A stretch of DNA of 64,000 nt, from the NCBI RefSeq assembly GCF_019219095.1, contig NZ_JAHUWH010000001.1:434001-498000 (forward strand). Direction: 5' to 3'. This document shows, piece by piece, positions 35,150 through 44,558 of this stretch (position 1 is the first letter of the stretch; the number at the start of each line of letters is the position of its first letter). The position numbers and the translations under genes were made by a program. Below the pieces are notes generated by a model. That model saw only the letters and a program-made list of their open reading frames with translations, made no database searches and was not told the DNA's origin. Source of the DNA: Acidovorax sp. sic0104 (lineage in GTDB: Bacteria > Pseudomonadota > Gammaproteobacteria > Burkholderiales > Burkholderiaceae_C).

Positions 35150-35572
35150 TCAGGCCCTGCCGATGATGGAGGCCGTGGCCATCAATTCTTCGAGCAGCGC
35201 AAACGACACCTTGCCCGACACCGCATACGGGTCCAGTTCGGGTTTCTCGGAGTACTTGAGCAAAATCGAATGGTTGATCTTGGACAGGTTGACCTGCCCC
35301 ATGGTCCAGCCGCCGAAGCGCCGCTCCGAGATCTCTTCGTAGTGCAGCAGCTCCACGTTCTTGTGGCGCGGGTCCTTCTGGATGTGGCCGTACAGGTCGC
35401 TCACTGCGGAGCGCCCGCCCTCGATGGCCTGCAGGAACACGCCGCCGCCGTAGCACAGCACGCCGGTGATGCCGCAGCCCGGGTTGTGCTGGCGCGATTG
35501 CGTGAGGATGGCTTCGATGGCGGCGGGAGATGTGTCCACAGCGCGGCTGGCGTAAAGCAGACGTACGAGCAT
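35150..35572 (-). CDS. Short BLUF-domain blue-light photoreceptor
   Basis: 140 residues from the ATG at 35572, a BLUF domain (about 1-95) plus a helical C-terminal cap. All flavin-pocket residues expected for photoactivity are present: Tyr7 (L-L-Y-A-S), Asn30 (R-Q-H-N-P), Gln48 (V-F-L-Q-A-I-E-G), Trp89 and Met91 (G-W-T-M-G). It binds FAD or FMN and has no fused effector, so it must signal through a partner protein. The ATG is 2 bp after the folE stop, so it is almost certainly co-transcribed with folE. Confidence 0.93.
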   Translation of the reverse strand: MLVRLLYASRAVDTSPAAIEAILTQSRQHNPGCGITGVLCYGGGVFLQAIEGGRSAVSDLYGHIQKDPRHKNVELLHYEEISERRFGGWTMGQVNLSKINHSILLKYSEKPELDPYAVSGKVSFALLEELMATASIIGRA

Positions 35573-35574
35573 GG

Positions 35575-36306
35575 TCAGTTCTTTCCGGGGATGAGGGACA
35601 GGAATTCGCGGCGCAGCGCCGGGTCCTTGAGGAACACGCCGCGCATCACTGAGTTGATCATCTTGCTGTCCATCTCGCGCACACCGCGCCAGGACATGCA
35701 GAAGTGACTGGCCTCCATCACGATGGCCAGGCCGTCGGGCTGGGTCTTCTCCATGATGAGGTCGGCGAGCTGCACCACGGCCTCCTCCTGGATCTGGGGC
35801 CGGCCCATGACCCAGTCCACCAGGCGCGCGTACTTGGACAGGCCGATCACGTTGGTGTGCTCGTTGGGCATGACACCGATCCAGATCTTGCCGATGACCG
35901 GGCAAAAGTGGTGGCTGCACGCACTGCGCACAGTGATGGGGCCGACGATCATCAGCTCGTTCAGGTGCTCGGCGTTGGGAAACTCGGTGATGGGCGGCTG
36001 CGCCACGTAGCGGCCCTTGAATACCTCGTTCAGGTACATCTTGGCCACGCGGCGAGCGGTGTTGTGGGTGTTGTGGTCGCCCTCGGTGTTGATCACCATG
36101 CTGTCGAGCACGCCCTGCATCTTGGCCTCGACCTCGTCGAGCAGCTTCTCGAGCTCGCCGGGCTCGATGAACTCGGCAATGTTGTCGTTGGCATGAAAGC
36201 GCTTGCGGGCAGCAGCAAGGCGCTCGCGGATCTTGACGGAGACGGGCGTGCCTTCGTCATCCTGCGGAATGGGCGTCGTCATATCGGCGGCTGAAGGACT
36301 GGACAT
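35575..36306 (-). CDS. folE: GTP cyclohydrolase I (type IA)
   Basis: 243 residues. Converts GTP to dihydroneopterin triphosphate, the first step to folate. Zinc ligands and active site: S-A-C-S-H-H-F-C-P near residue 124 and S-H-F-C-M-S-W-R-G-V near 200. The N-terminal 40 residues are an extension. nudB, which acts on the product, is about 4.3 kb away. The BLUF gene follows immediately in the same operon. Confidence 0.96.
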   Translation of the reverse strand: MSSPSAADMTTPIPQDDEGTPVSVKIRERLAAARKRFHANDNIAEFIEPGELEKLLDEVEAKMQGVLDSMVINTEGDHNTHNTARRVAKMYLNEVFKGRYVAQPPITEFPNAEHLNELMIVGPITVRSACSHHFCPVIGKIWIGVMPNEHTNVIGLSKYARLVDWVMGRPQIQEEAVVQLADLIMEKTQPDGLAIVMEASHFCMSWRGVREMDSKMINSVMRGVFLKDPALRREFLSLIPGKN

Positions 36307-36339
36307 GGCCAGAATCGTAACAGCGAATGCCAGGCCGCA

Positions 36340-36402
36340 GATTTCAAAGGTTTTTGGCCTCTACCGCTTGATGGACAAGCGCCAATAGCTATCAAATAGA
36401 TA
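36340..36402 (+). repeat. Dispersed hairpin repeat, family B copy 3
   Basis: AGATTTCAAAGGTTTTTGGC, CTCTACCGCTTGATGGACAA, GCGCCAATAGCTATC. Lies in the region upstream of folE and may overlap its promoter. Confidence 0.65.
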
Positions 36403-36471
36403 GCGATACGCAGCGAGGCGCACTGGCCCTGCCGCGCTTTTCCCGCAGCACTCCAAAACTGGCGTGCCACC

Positions 36472-36556
36472 AACGCCAGTGCACCCGTGGAACCGGCTCT
36501 GCCGGGCCACCGGGTGCGTCCCCCTCCGGGGGAAGCGGCGCAGCCGCTCAGGGGGG
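36472..36556 (-). repeat. 3'-anchored repeat, family A copy 3
   Basis: On the minus strand it begins right after the clsB TAG: CCCCCCTGAGCGGCTGCGCC, CTTCCCCCGGAGGGGGACG, then CACCCGGTGGCCC ... GCACTGGCG. Shorter inner region than copies 2 and 5. Confidence 0.75.
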
Positions 36557-37798
36557 CTAATAGTTTTTTCCGGTAATCCACAGCGCCAACCGCATCAGGC
36601 CGAACGCGATCCGGTCCAGCACGCGCTGGCGCAACGGGCGGCCCGCGTACCGCGCCGGGTCCATGCGGCGTCCTGCGTGCTGCATGGCGTCGACCAGGCG
36701 CTGGCGCAGGTCGGCGGCGAACGCGGCGTCTTCCACCACCACGTTGGCCTCGCGCGCCAGCAGCAGGCTCAGGGGGTCCAGGTTGGACGAGCCCACCGTG
36801 GCCCAGGGCCGCTCGCCCATCGCATCGACCACCGCCACCTTGGCATGCAGAAAGCTCGGCGCGTATTCATGGATTTCCACGCCCGCGTCCAGCAGCGCGC
36901 CATACACCGGGCGGGCCGCGTGGTACTGCATGAAGTATTCGTAGCGCCCCTGCAGCAGCAGCCGCACGCGCACGCCGCGGCGCGCCGCCATCACCAGCGC
37001 GCGGCGCAGCTTGCCGCCGGGCATGAAGTAGGCGTTGGCGATGATGACCTCGTGCCGAGCCGACCCGATGGCGCGGCGGTAGGCTTTTTCGATGCGGCTG
37101 CGATTGCGCACGTTGTCGCGCAGCAGCAGCGCGGCGCGCATGGGGGGCACCGCGCCGTCCGCCGCTTCGGCGGCATGCTTGGCTGCACTGGCTGCGCGCA
37201 GGGCCTGCAGCGCCTCGGGCAGGCGGCGCTCGCGGGCATCGCGCACGGCCTGCATGCGCCACCATAACTGGTCCATGGTCTCGCTGGCCGCCGTCACCAG
37301 GCTGCCGGTGGCCTGCACGGCAAAGTCAAAGCGCGGGGCATCCAGCCGGCCATGGTTCGGGTCGTGAAAATCGTCGAGCACGTTGATGCCACCGCAAAAC
37401 AGCGTGCAGCCGTCCACCACGCAGAGCTTGCGGTGCAGCCGGCGCCAGCGGTGCGGAAGCAGCAGGCCCAGGGGCCCGAGCGGCGAGTACACGCGGTACT
37501 GCACGCCAGCGTTCTCCATGCGCTCGGCCCACTCCGGCGGCAGCGCGCCCGTGCCCACGCCGTCCACCACCAGTTGCGTGCGCACGCCGCGCTGCGCAGC
37601 CCGCATGAGCGCCTGGGCCACATCGGCGCCCGCACCGGTGAAGTCGAAGATGTAGGTCTCGAACTGGATGTCCGACAGCGCGGCATCCATGGCCTGGACC
37701 AAAGCGGGAAATAGCTCCTCGGCACCCTGCAGCAGGCGCACGCGGTGATCGTCAGAAAATTCCGTTCTTCTAGCCCGAAACATCAACTTCTTGCTCAT
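36557..37798 (-). CDS. clsB: Cardiolipin synthase B
   Basis: 413 residues, phospholipase D superfamily. Two HKD motifs: H-R-K-L-C-V-V-D-G near residue 121 and H-A-K-V-A-V-V-D near 318, each followed by the G-S-S-N or G-G-I-N element. No N-terminal membrane helix, which fits ClsB rather than ClsA. It makes cardiolipin or phosphatidylglycerol at the inner membrane. Downstream of an EEP-family gene in the same direction, the order found in E. coli ybhP-clsB, here separated by a family A repeat. Confidence 0.92.
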   Translation of the reverse strand: MSKKLMFRARRTEFSDDHRVRLLQGAEELFPALVQAMDAALSDIQFETYIFDFTGAGADVAQALMRAAQRGVRTQLVVDGVGTGALPPEWAERMENAGVQYRVYSPLGPLGLLLPHRWRRLHRKLCVVDGCTLFCGGINVLDDFHDPNHGRLDAPRFDFAVQATGSLVTAASETMDQLWWRMQAVRDARERRLPEALQALRAASAAKHAAEAADGAVPPMRAALLLRDNVRNRSRIEKAYRRAIGSARHEVIIANAYFMPGGKLRRALVMAARRGVRVRLLLQGRYEYFMQYHAARPVYGALLDAGVEIHEYAPSFLHAKVAVVDAMGERPWATVGSSNLDPLSLLLAREANVVVEDAAFAADLRQRLVDAMQHAGRRMDPARYAGRPLRQRVLDRIAFGLMRLALWITGKNY

Positions 37799-37852
37799 CG
37801 CCCCCCCTTCCGTGCAACGGAACGCCAGCGATCGTGGAAAGTGGCGCGGCCC

Positions 37853-37940
37853 ACGCCAGTGGCTCCGTGGAACTGGCTTCGCCAGGCCAAGGGCGACGTC
37901 CCCCTGCGGGGAAAGGCGCGAAGCGACTCAAGGGGGGCTT
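37853..37940 (-). repeat. 3'-anchored repeat, family A copy 4
   Basis: Directly after the stop of the EEP-family gene on the minus strand: AAGCCCCCCTTGAGTCGCTT, CGCGCCTTTCCCCGCAGGGGG, ACGTCGCCCTTGGCC, then GCGAAGCCAGTTCCACGG. Lies between that gene and clsB. Confidence 0.75.
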
Positions 37941-38678
37941 TCACAGCCTGAATTCAGCGATGAGCGGCAGGTGGTCGGACATGCGCCACCAGATGCGCCC
38001 GCGCGGTACGTTCAGCGAAAGCGGGGTGAGCCCGCGCACGTACACGTGGTCCAGTTGGGCCAGCGGCAGTCGAGCAGGGTAGGTGAAGGCGCGCGGCGCG
38101 TCGAACTCGTACAGCGAGAACCCCGCCAGCATGCGCTTGATCTGCAGGCCCCAATCGTTGAAGTCGCCAGCCACCACCACCGGCGCGCCGGAGGGCACCT
38201 CGCGTTCGATGAAGCGCTGCAGCCGCTCGATCTGGCGGACGCGGCTGCCCGGAATGAGCCCCAGGTGCACGACGATCACATGGATGCGGCGCCCGTGCGC
38301 ATCCACCTCTACGTGCAGCAGGCCGCGCTGTTCGAAGCGGTGGTCGGAAATGTCCTCATGCTGGTGCCCGATCACGGGCCAGCGCGAAAGCAGGGCGTTG
38401 CCGTGTTCGCCATGCTTGGTGAAGGCGTTGGTGCGATAGACGGCCTCATAGCCTTCGGGAGCCAGGTATTCGGCCTGGGGCAGCTCGGGCCAGCGCTGGA
38501 AGTACGCGGCCTCTCGCCGGTGGAGCTTGCGCACTTCCTGCAGGCACACGATGTCGGCATCGAGTTGCTCCACCGCCAGTCCCAGGTTGTGGATCTCCAG
38601 CCGGCGCGTGGGGCCGACACCCTGCACACCCTTGTGAATGTTGTACGTGGCCACCCGCAGAATATCGTCGTGTTCCAT
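37941..38678 (-). CDS. Endonuclease/exonuclease/phosphatase family protein (YbhP-like)
   Basis: 245 residues from the ATG at 38678. EEP-fold motifs: T-Y-N-I-H-K-G near residue 12, C-L-Q-E-V-R-K near 46, G-D-F-N-D-W-G near 176 and S-D-H-L-P-L near 235, covering the metal ligands and catalytic His. No signal peptide. In E. coli the homologous neighbour of clsB is ybhP; a role in lipid or nucleic acid phosphodiester cleavage is possible but unproven. Confidence 0.88.
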   Translation of the reverse strand: MEHDDILRVATYNIHKGVQGVGPTRRLEIHNLGLAVEQLDADIVCLQEVRKLHRREAAYFQRWPELPQAEYLAPEGYEAVYRTNAFTKHGEHGNALLSRWPVIGHQHEDISDHRFEQRGLLHVEVDAHGRRIHVIVVHLGLIPGSRVRQIERLQRFIEREVPSGAPVVVAGDFNDWGLQIKRMLAGFSLYEFDAPRAFTYPARLPLAQLDHVYVRGLTPLSLNVPRGRIWWRMSDHLPLIAEFRL

Positions 38679-38794
38679 GGCCTGATTGTGTCGCAAGCCG
38701 CATACGCTGCGGGTTTGTCCGACACCATGCCGATGCCCCCCGTCTTACACTTGGTTGCATACAACTTCCCGCCACGTTAGATCGGTACACACCC

Positions 38795-40555
38795 TTGGCT
38801 ACCGAGAACGACCCCTCCGCCCCTGCCCCGGTCCTGGCGCTGATCGTCGACAGCAACGCCACCTCGCGCAGCATCCTGGTGGGCCAGTTGCGCGAGTACG
38901 GAGTGACCCGCATCGTGCAGTGCAGCCGCGTGCAGGACGCGCGCAGCCGGCTGGAACACACCGTGTTCGACTACGTGCTGTGCGACCAGTATTTCGGCGA
39001 GACAGGGTATTCGGGCCAGACCCTGCTGGACGATCTGCGGCGCGCGCAGCTGCTGCCGTTTTCCACCGTGTTCTTCATGGTTACCGCAGAGGCGTCCTAC
39101 GCGGCGGTGGCCGAGGCCGCGGAGTCTGCGCTCGACGGCTATCTGCTCAAGCCCTTCACCCCGAGCGCGCTCTTCGAGCGCCTGAGCCTGGCGCGCCTGC
39201 GCAAGGTGCATTTGAAGCCCATCTTCGACGCCATTGAGGCCGAGGATTTCGAAAGCGCAGCGCGCCTGTGCGTGGAGCGGTTCGAGGCGCGCAAGCCCTA
39301 CTGGCTGTATGCGGCGCGCATCGGCTCCGAACTGCTGCTGCGGCTGTCCCGCCACGACGAGGCGCGCACACTGTTCGAGGCCGTGATCGCCGCCCGCGCC
39401 CTGCCGTGGGCCAAGCTCGGCGTGGCACGCGCGCAGATCGAGTCGGGCCAGGCAGCGCGCGCCATCACCACCTTGCAGGAGCTCATCGGCGAGGACGCGT
39501 CCTTTGCCGATGCCTACGACGTACTGGGGCGCGCGCAGGTGGAGCTGGGCAACTTCGCGCAGGCCATAGAGACCTACCGCACGGCCAGCGGCCTCACGCC
39601 CGACTCCGTGGTGCGGCTGCAGAAGCTGGGGATGATGTCGTACTACATGGGCGACCGCGAGACCGCGACCAAGGTGCTGTCGCGGGCTGCCATCCTGGGC
39701 ATCGACTCCAAGCTGTTCGACTTCCAGTCACTGGTGCTGCTCACGTTCGCGTACTTCGCGGAGAACGACCGCAAGGGCATCGAGCGCTGCATGGCCGACT
39801 TTGCCCGCGTGCTGGAGCGCCACCCCTCCAGTGTGCGCCTGCAGCGCTTTGCCAGCGTATCGCGCGCACTGCAGCTCATCCAACAGCGCCAGTTCTCGCA
39901 GGCCGTGGAGTCGGTGCGCAGCATGGCACGAGAGATCACCTCCAGCAGCTTCGATTTCGAGGCGGCCTGCAACCTGGGCAGCCTGCTGGCCGTGCTGGCG
40001 GCCACGTCCATCGACCTGTCCGAAGGCGACAGCTGGGTGCGGGCGCTGGGCATGCGCTATGCCAACACGCGCGGGCTGACCGAGCTGCTGGCCAATGCCT
40101 GCAACCTGCACGCCCCCTACAGCGACGCCGTGCGCGACTGCCTGCTGCAGGTGAACAAGACCGCCGAGGCCGCCATGGCACAAAGCCTGGCGGGCGATCC
40201 GGCAGGCGCCGTGTCGCAGCTGATGCAGCACGCCGGGCAGACGCTCAACTCCAAGCTGCTGGACATGTCCCAGCAAGTGCTGCTGCGCCACCGCGCCCGC
40301 ATGGCCGAGCCCGACCCGCTGCAGGAGGCCATCGACGCGCTGCGCGCACGCGTGGGCTCCGCCCCGTCCCGCGCCACGCTGGGGCAGGACAGCGACCGCC
40401 GCCCCGGCGGCGTGGTGCTGCGCACGCGCGGCAACGCAGACGAGCCCTCGCGCATCGCCCCACCGCCGCGTGACAGCCTGACCTATGCGGTAGTGCCCGA
40501 AGATCCAGTGGATGTGGCAGACCCGGCGGACCCGCTGCGCCTGCGGCCTCCATGA
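38795..40555 (+). CDS. Response regulator receiver fused to TPR domain
   Basis: 586 residues from a TTG at 38795; no in-frame ATG gives a full receiver. Residues 12-130 are a receiver: D19 in L-I-V-D-S-N, phosphorylation Asp in Y-V-L-C-D-Q-Y near 63, M-V-T-A-E near 95 and K in L-L-K-P-F near 118. Residues 140-450 are TPR-like helical repeats. The last 80 residues are Pro/Arg/Asp-rich and probably disordered. There is no DNA-binding or enzymatic output, so it should act by phosphorylation-controlled protein binding. It is inserted, facing the other way, between the nudB and EEP/clsB genes; no kinase is adjacent. Confidence 0.88.
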   Translation: MATENDPSAPAPVLALIVDSNATSRSILVGQLREYGVTRIVQCSRVQDARSRLEHTVFDYVLCDQYFGETGYSGQTLLDDLRRAQLLPFSTVFFMVTAEASYAAVAEAAESALDGYLLKPFTPSALFERLSLARLRKVHLKPIFDAIEAEDFESAARLCVERFEARKPYWLYAARIGSELLLRLSRHDEARTLFEAVIAARALPWAKLGVARAQIESGQAARAITTLQELIGEDASFADAYDVLGRAQVELGNFAQAIETYRTASGLTPDSVVRLQKLGMMSYYMGDRETATKVLSRAAILGIDSKLFDFQSLVLLTFAYFAENDRKGIERCMADFARVLERHPSSVRLQRFASVSRALQLIQQRQFSQAVESVRSMAREITSSSFDFEAACNLGSLLAVLAATSIDLSEGDSWVRALGMRYANTRGLTELLANACNLHAPYSDAVRDCLLQVNKTAEAAMAQSLAGDPAGAVSQLMQHAGQTLNSKLLDMSQQVLLRHRARMAEPDPLQEAIDALRARVGSAPSRATLGQDSDRRPGGVVLRTRGNADEPSRIAPPPRDSLTYAVVPEDPVDVADPADPLRLRPP

Positions 40556-40587
40556 CCGTCCCCAGCCACTCTGCGAGCCGCGAGGGC

Positions 40588-41073
40588 CTACACAAAGCGC
40601 GGCAGCAGCAGGCAGGCTTCCGCGTTCGAGGAGGAAAAGCACCTGTCCGCCGCCTCGCGCCACGGCAGCCATTCAAAGGCCACGTGTTCGCGCGGACTGA
40701 GCGCTACCGGCGTGCCCTGCGGCACGCACAGCCCGAACACCCGCTCGCGGTTGAACACCACGCCCGGGGCATAGCGGTGGCGCCACTGCGGCCAGATGTC
40801 GTACACGTTCTCCAGATACCAGTCGCTCAGCACGCAGCCCGGTGCATTCACGTCCATGCCGGTCTCTTCCTGCACCTCGCGCGCCGCCGTGGCGTGCCAC
40901 GGTTCATCCAGGCTGTCCTTGCTGCCAGTGACGCACTGCCAGTGCTCGCCCCCATCGGCGCGGCGCATCAGCAGCACATCGAGTGCCGGCGTGTGGATCA
41001 CCACCAGAACAGATTCCGGGAGCTTGAAAGGGCGCAGTTCTGGCGACCCGTGTGGAGATGGCGGCGATGTCAT
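40588..41073 (-). CDS. nudB: Dihydroneopterin triphosphate diphosphatase
   Basis: 161 residues from the ATG at 41073; the open frame continues upstream but overlaps the lipoprotein gene in a shadow frame. Removes pyrophosphate from the FolE product in folate synthesis. Nudix box G-S-K-D-S-L-D-E ... R-E-V-Q-E-E-T-G near residues 49-71, with one residue more than the usual G-x5-E spacing by my count. H-R-Y-A-P-G-V-V and E-H-V-A-F-E-W-L-P fit NudB. Neighbourhood with aspS is typical for this enzyme. Confidence 0.88.
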   Translation of the reverse strand: MTSPPSPHGSPELRPFKLPESVLVVIHTPALDVLLMRRADGGEHWQCVTGSKDSLDEPWHATAAREVQEETGMDVNAPGCVLSDWYLENVYDIWPQWRHRYAPGVVFNRERVFGLCVPQGTPVALSPREHVAFEWLPWREAADRCFSSSNAEACLLLPRFV

Positions 41074-41096
41074 GGTCCGGCACACCAGCCGCCGCG

Positions 41097-41915
41097 CTAC
41101 GGCTTGCGCGTGGCCACCGGCGGCGGCAGTTCCTTGGCCTGCAGCAGTTGCACCTGGGTGACGAGCTTGTTGTGCGAGTCGAGGAAGGCGGCCGCGATCA
41201 CCTTGCCTTCGTTCGTGTTGCTCCAGCCCGCGCCGCCTGCGCCGCCCATGCGCCCCCACAGCAGGCCCGCCGCGCCCAGGTCGGTGGTGCGCGCGGCACC
41301 GGTCGCGGCGGCCACCTGCTCGGTGGTTTCGTTGTCGGTGAGCAGCAAGGCCGTCTGCGCCTCCTTGAATTTGACCTGCTCGGCCAGGCCCGCCAGCCCG
41401 GCGATGTCGCGCAGCACCGGAATCATGGCGATCACCCCCGCAATGCTGCGGCCCGCGTCCTGCTCGCTGAAGGTGAGACTGGGGGTCAGGGTGTATTGCG
41501 CCTCGTAGCCCTTGCCCTTGGCCACGGTGGAGTTCTGGCGCAGGACGCCGGCGTCCTTGAGCTCCTGCTCCTTGATGGTGCCGCGCAGCCCGGCTGCACG
41601 GTCCACCACCCGAAAACACCCGCTTTGCTGAGCGATCAGCCGGATGAGCGGCACGGGCGAAGCGGGCAGGTTGTAGCTGCTGGAGACGGTGTAGCCGTTC
41701 GGGTTCTCTGCCAGCGCCAGCGTGGCCACCGGCTGCGGACACGTGGTGAGAGATTTGTCGGCCCCCTGCGCGCCCGCGGGTCCTGCGGAGCCGGACACCA
41801 CCGAGCCACCCTCCCCCAGCTCGGTCTTCTTTTCGCCGCAGCCGGCGACCATCAGCGCTGCCAGGGCCATGCACAGACACAGGCTCGCAGGCGGAGTTTT
41901 CACGAAAGAACGCAT
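41097..41915 (-). CDS. Lipoprotein, CsgG/HfaB-like
   Basis: 272 residues from the ATG at 41915, which has GAGG seven bases upstream; another ATG at 41921 is too close to that site. The signal ends in the lipobox V-A-G-C (Cys26), so the protein is lipidated. The mature region (V-A-T-L-A-L-A-E-N, L-I-R-L-I-A-Q-Q-S-G-C-F-x-V-V-D-R) recalls the CsgG/HfaB/LpoB fold, in which an outer-membrane lipoprotein forms a secretion ring or activates other envelope proteins. No curli genes are nearby, so the export substrate is unknown. The family assignment is tentative. Confidence 0.72.
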   Translation of the reverse strand: MRSFVKTPPASLCLCMALAALMVAGCGEKKTELGEGGSVVSGSAGPAGAQGADKSLTTCPQPVATLALAENPNGYTVSSSYNLPASPVPLIRLIAQQSGCFRVVDRAAGLRGTIKEQELKDAGVLRQNSTVAKGKGYEAQYTLTPSLTFSEQDAGRSIAGVIAMIPVLRDIAGLAGLAEQVKFKEAQTALLLTDNETTEQVAAATGAARTTDLGAAGLLWGRMGGAGGAGWSNTNEGKVIAAAFLDSHNKLVTQVQLLQAKELPPPVATRKP

Positions 41916-41975
41916 GGGCATGCCTCGTAAGGGTTCGATGAGGGAGCGATGGATATGCGCGCTGGCTGGCACGAA

Positions 41976-42015
41976 TAAAAAAGCGGCACCGGCCTCAGGC
42001 CGCTGCCGCTTTTTG
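41976..42015 (-). terminator. Intrinsic terminator after aspS
   Basis: AAAAGCGGCA ... TGCCGCTTTT outer stem with an inner CGGCCTCAGGCCG hairpin; T runs flank both sides so it could work in both directions. It separates aspS from the lipoprotein gene. Confidence 0.8.
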
Positions 42016-42063
42016 TCAGTGCGCCCGGTCATGGAGGTGACAGGGGTGCGCCGTGCCGCCGGC

Positions 42064-43866
42064 TCAGGCCGCTTTGATGGCGTCCGGGTTGCGCAGGCGG
42101 ATGTGCAGCTCGCGCAGCTGCTTTTCGTCCACGGGCGAAGGCGCCTGGGTCAGCAGGTCCTGTGCGCGCTGCGTCTTGGGGAAGGCGATCACGTCGCGGA
42201 TCGACTCGGCGCCGGTCATCAGAGTGATCAAGCGGTCCAGGCCGAAGGCCAGGCCGCCGTGCGGGGGCGCGCCGTACTGCAGCGCGTCCAGCAGGTAGCC
42301 GAATTTCGCCTGCGCATCCTCGGCCGAGATCTTGAGCGCGGTGAACACCTTGCTCTGCACATCGGCGCGGTGGATACGGACCGAGCCGCCACCCAGCTCC
42401 CAGCCGTTGAGCACCATGTCGTAAGCCTTGGCCAGGCACTTGGCCGGGTCGGTGTCCATGAGGTCCTCGTGGCCATCCTTGGGGCTCGTGAAGGGGTGGT
42501 GCACGGCCGTCCAGCGGTCTTCTTCCTCGTCGTGCTCGAACATGGGGAAGTCCACCACCCACAGTGGCGCCCAGCGGTTCTCGAACAGGCCGTTCTTCTT
42601 GCCGAACTCGCTGTGGCCCACCTTCAGGCGCAGGGCGCCGATGGAGTCGTTGACGATCTTTTCCTTGTCTGCGCCGAAGAACAGCAGGTCGCCGTCCTGG
42701 GCGCCGGTGCGCTTGAGGATCTCTGCGATGGCCGCGTCGTGCAGGTTCTTGACGATGGGGGACTGCAGGCCCTCGCGACCGTTAGCCACTTCATTGACCT
42801 TGATCCAGGCCAGGCCCTTGGCGCCGTAGATCTTGACGAACTCGGTGTAGGCATCGATCTCGCCACGCGAGATCTGCGAGCCGCCCGGCACGCGCAGGGC
42901 CACCACGCGGCCACCCTTGGTGGTGGCGGGGGCGGAGAACACCTTGAAGTCCACGTCCTTCATGACTTCCGTCAGTTCGGTGAATTCCAGCTTCACACGC
43001 AGGTCGGGCTTGTCCGAGCCGAAGCGGAAAGCTGCCTCCTGGTACGTCATGATGGGGAACTCGCCCAGATCCACGCCCAGCTGGGTCTGGAACACCTCCG
43101 TGATCATGCGCTGGAAGATTGCGCGGATTTCCTCTTCGCCCAGGAACGAGGTTTCGCAGTCGATCTGCGTGAACTCGGGCTGGCGGTCAGCGCGCAGGTC
43201 TTCGTCTCGGAAGCATTTGGTGATCTGGTAGTAGCGGTCATAGCCGGCCACCATGAGCATCTGCTTGTACAGCTGGGGCGACTGGGGCAGAGCGAAGAAC
43301 TGGCCGTCGTGCACGCGGCTGGGCACGAGGTAGTCGCGCGCGCCTTCGGGCGTGCTCTTGCCCAGCATGGGCGTCTCGATGTCGATGAAGCCTTCCTTGT
43401 CCAGGAAGTTGCGCACCTGGATGGCAGTCTTGTAGCGCAGCATCATGTTGCGCTGCATGTGCGGGCGGCGCAGGTCCATCACGCGGTGGGTAAGGCGCGT
43501 GGTCTCCGACAGGTTCTCGTCGTCCATCTGGAAGGGCGGCGTGACCGAGGGGTTGAGCACATTCAGCTCGTGGCACAGCACTTCGATCTGGCCGCTCTTG
43601 AGCTTGTCGTTGGTGGTGCCGTCCGGACGGGGGCGCACCAGGCCCACGACCTGCACGCAGAACTCGTTGCGCACGCCTTCGGCGGTCTTGAACATCTCGG
43701 CGCGGTCCGGGTCGCAGACCACTTGCACGTAGCCTTCGCGGTCGCGCAGGTCGATGAAGATCACGCCGCCATGGTCGCGGCGACGGTTCACCCAGCCCGA
43801 CAGGGTGACGGTTTGGCCCATCAGGGCTTCGGTCACAAGACCGCAATAGTGGGAGCGCATGGCCAT
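42064..43866 (-). CDS. aspS: Aspartyl-tRNA synthetase
   Basis: 600 residues from the ATG at 43866 (M-A-M-R-S-H-Y-C-G). Class II enzyme with N-terminal OB fold ([12 protein letters not shown]), the bacterial GAD insert in the middle, and motif 3 near the end (G-L-D-R-L-I-T-L-M). Because genomes of this group often use GatCAB for Asn-tRNA, it may be non-discriminating; that cannot be read from this window. Upstream are DUF502 and fmdB, a conserved betaproteobacterial order. Confidence 0.97.
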   Translation of the reverse strand: MAMRSHYCGLVTEALMGQTVTLSGWVNRRRDHGGVIFIDLRDREGYVQVVCDPDRAEMFKTAEGVRNEFCVQVVGLVRPRPDGTTNDKLKSGQIEVLCHELNVLNPSVTPPFQMDDENLSETTRLTHRVMDLRRPHMQRNMMLRYKTAIQVRNFLDKEGFIDIETPMLGKSTPEGARDYLVPSRVHDGQFFALPQSPQLYKQMLMVAGYDRYYQITKCFRDEDLRADRQPEFTQIDCETSFLGEEEIRAIFQRMITEVFQTQLGVDLGEFPIMTYQEAAFRFGSDKPDLRVKLEFTELTEVMKDVDFKVFSAPATTKGGRVVALRVPGGSQISRGEIDAYTEFVKIYGAKGLAWIKVNEVANGREGLQSPIVKNLHDAAIAEILKRTGAQDGDLLFFGADKEKIVNDSIGALRLKVGHSEFGKKNGLFENRWAPLWVVDFPMFEHDEEEDRWTAVHHPFTSPKDGHEDLMDTDPAKCLAKAYDMVLNGWELGGGSVRIHRADVQSKVFTALKISAEDAQAKFGYLLDALQYGAPPHGGLAFGLDRLITLMTGAESIRDVIAFPKTQRAQDLLTQAPSPVDEKQLRELHIRLRNPDAIKAA

Positions 43867-43916
43867 GGCAGAACTTTCAACGCCTCGTGGGCGCATCGAT
43901 AAAAGATAGACGATTA

Positions 43917-44546
43917 CTACTGAAGCGAGGACGGGTGTGCGGCCGTGATGTCAGGCGGCGCAACGACTCCCATCGACACGATGTACTTGAGGGCAGCATC
44001 GACGCTCATCTCGAGCTCGACGCAATCGCTCTTGCGCACCATCACGAAGTAGCCGCCCGTGGGGTTGGGCGTGGTGGGCACGTAGACGCTGACGAATTCG
44101 TCGCGCAGGTAGGCCGCCACTTCGCCATTGGGCGCGCCGGTGACGAAGGCCACCGTCCAGACGCCCTCGCGAGGCCACTGCACCAGCACCGCCGTGCGAA
44201 AGGCGTTGCCGCTCTCCGAGAACAGCGTGTCCGACACCTGCTTGACGCTGGAGTAGATGGAGCGCACCACAGGAATGCGGTGCACCAGGGCATCGCCCCA
44301 CTGCACGAGCTTGCGCCCTGCAAAGTTGCTGGCCACTGCCCCCACCACCAGCAGGATCAGCAGCGTGAGCACCACCCCGAAGCCGGGGATATGAAAGCCC
44401 AGCACCTTGTCCGGATGCCATGCCACAGGCAGGATCTGCAAGGTCTGGTCGAGGGTGCTGACGATCCAGTGGAGCACCCACGCGGTGATGACACCTGGCA
44501 CGATCACCAGGAGCCCGGTCAGCAGCCATTTGCGCATAGCAGACAT
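43917..44546 (-). CDS. DUF502 family membrane protein
   Basis: 209 residues. Two transmembrane helices near the N-terminus (about 8-28 and 58-78) flank a loop with P-x-x-W-H-P, followed by the signature [14 protein letters not shown] near residue 91 and the soluble C-terminal part. This is the DUF502 pattern; no biochemical role is established. Sits between fmdB and aspS, 12 bp after fmdB. Confidence 0.9.
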   Translation of the reverse strand: MSAMRKWLLTGLLVIVPGVITAWVLHWIVSTLDQTLQILPVAWHPDKVLGFHIPGFGVVLTLLILLVVGAVASNFAGRKLVQWGDALVHRIPVVRSIYSSVKQVSDTLFSESGNAFRTAVLVQWPREGVWTVAFVTGAPNGEVAAYLRDEFVSVYVPTTPNPTGGYFVMVRKSDCVELEMSVDAALKYIVSMGVVAPPDITAAHPSSLQ

Positions 44547-44558
44547 GAATCGTCTCGA

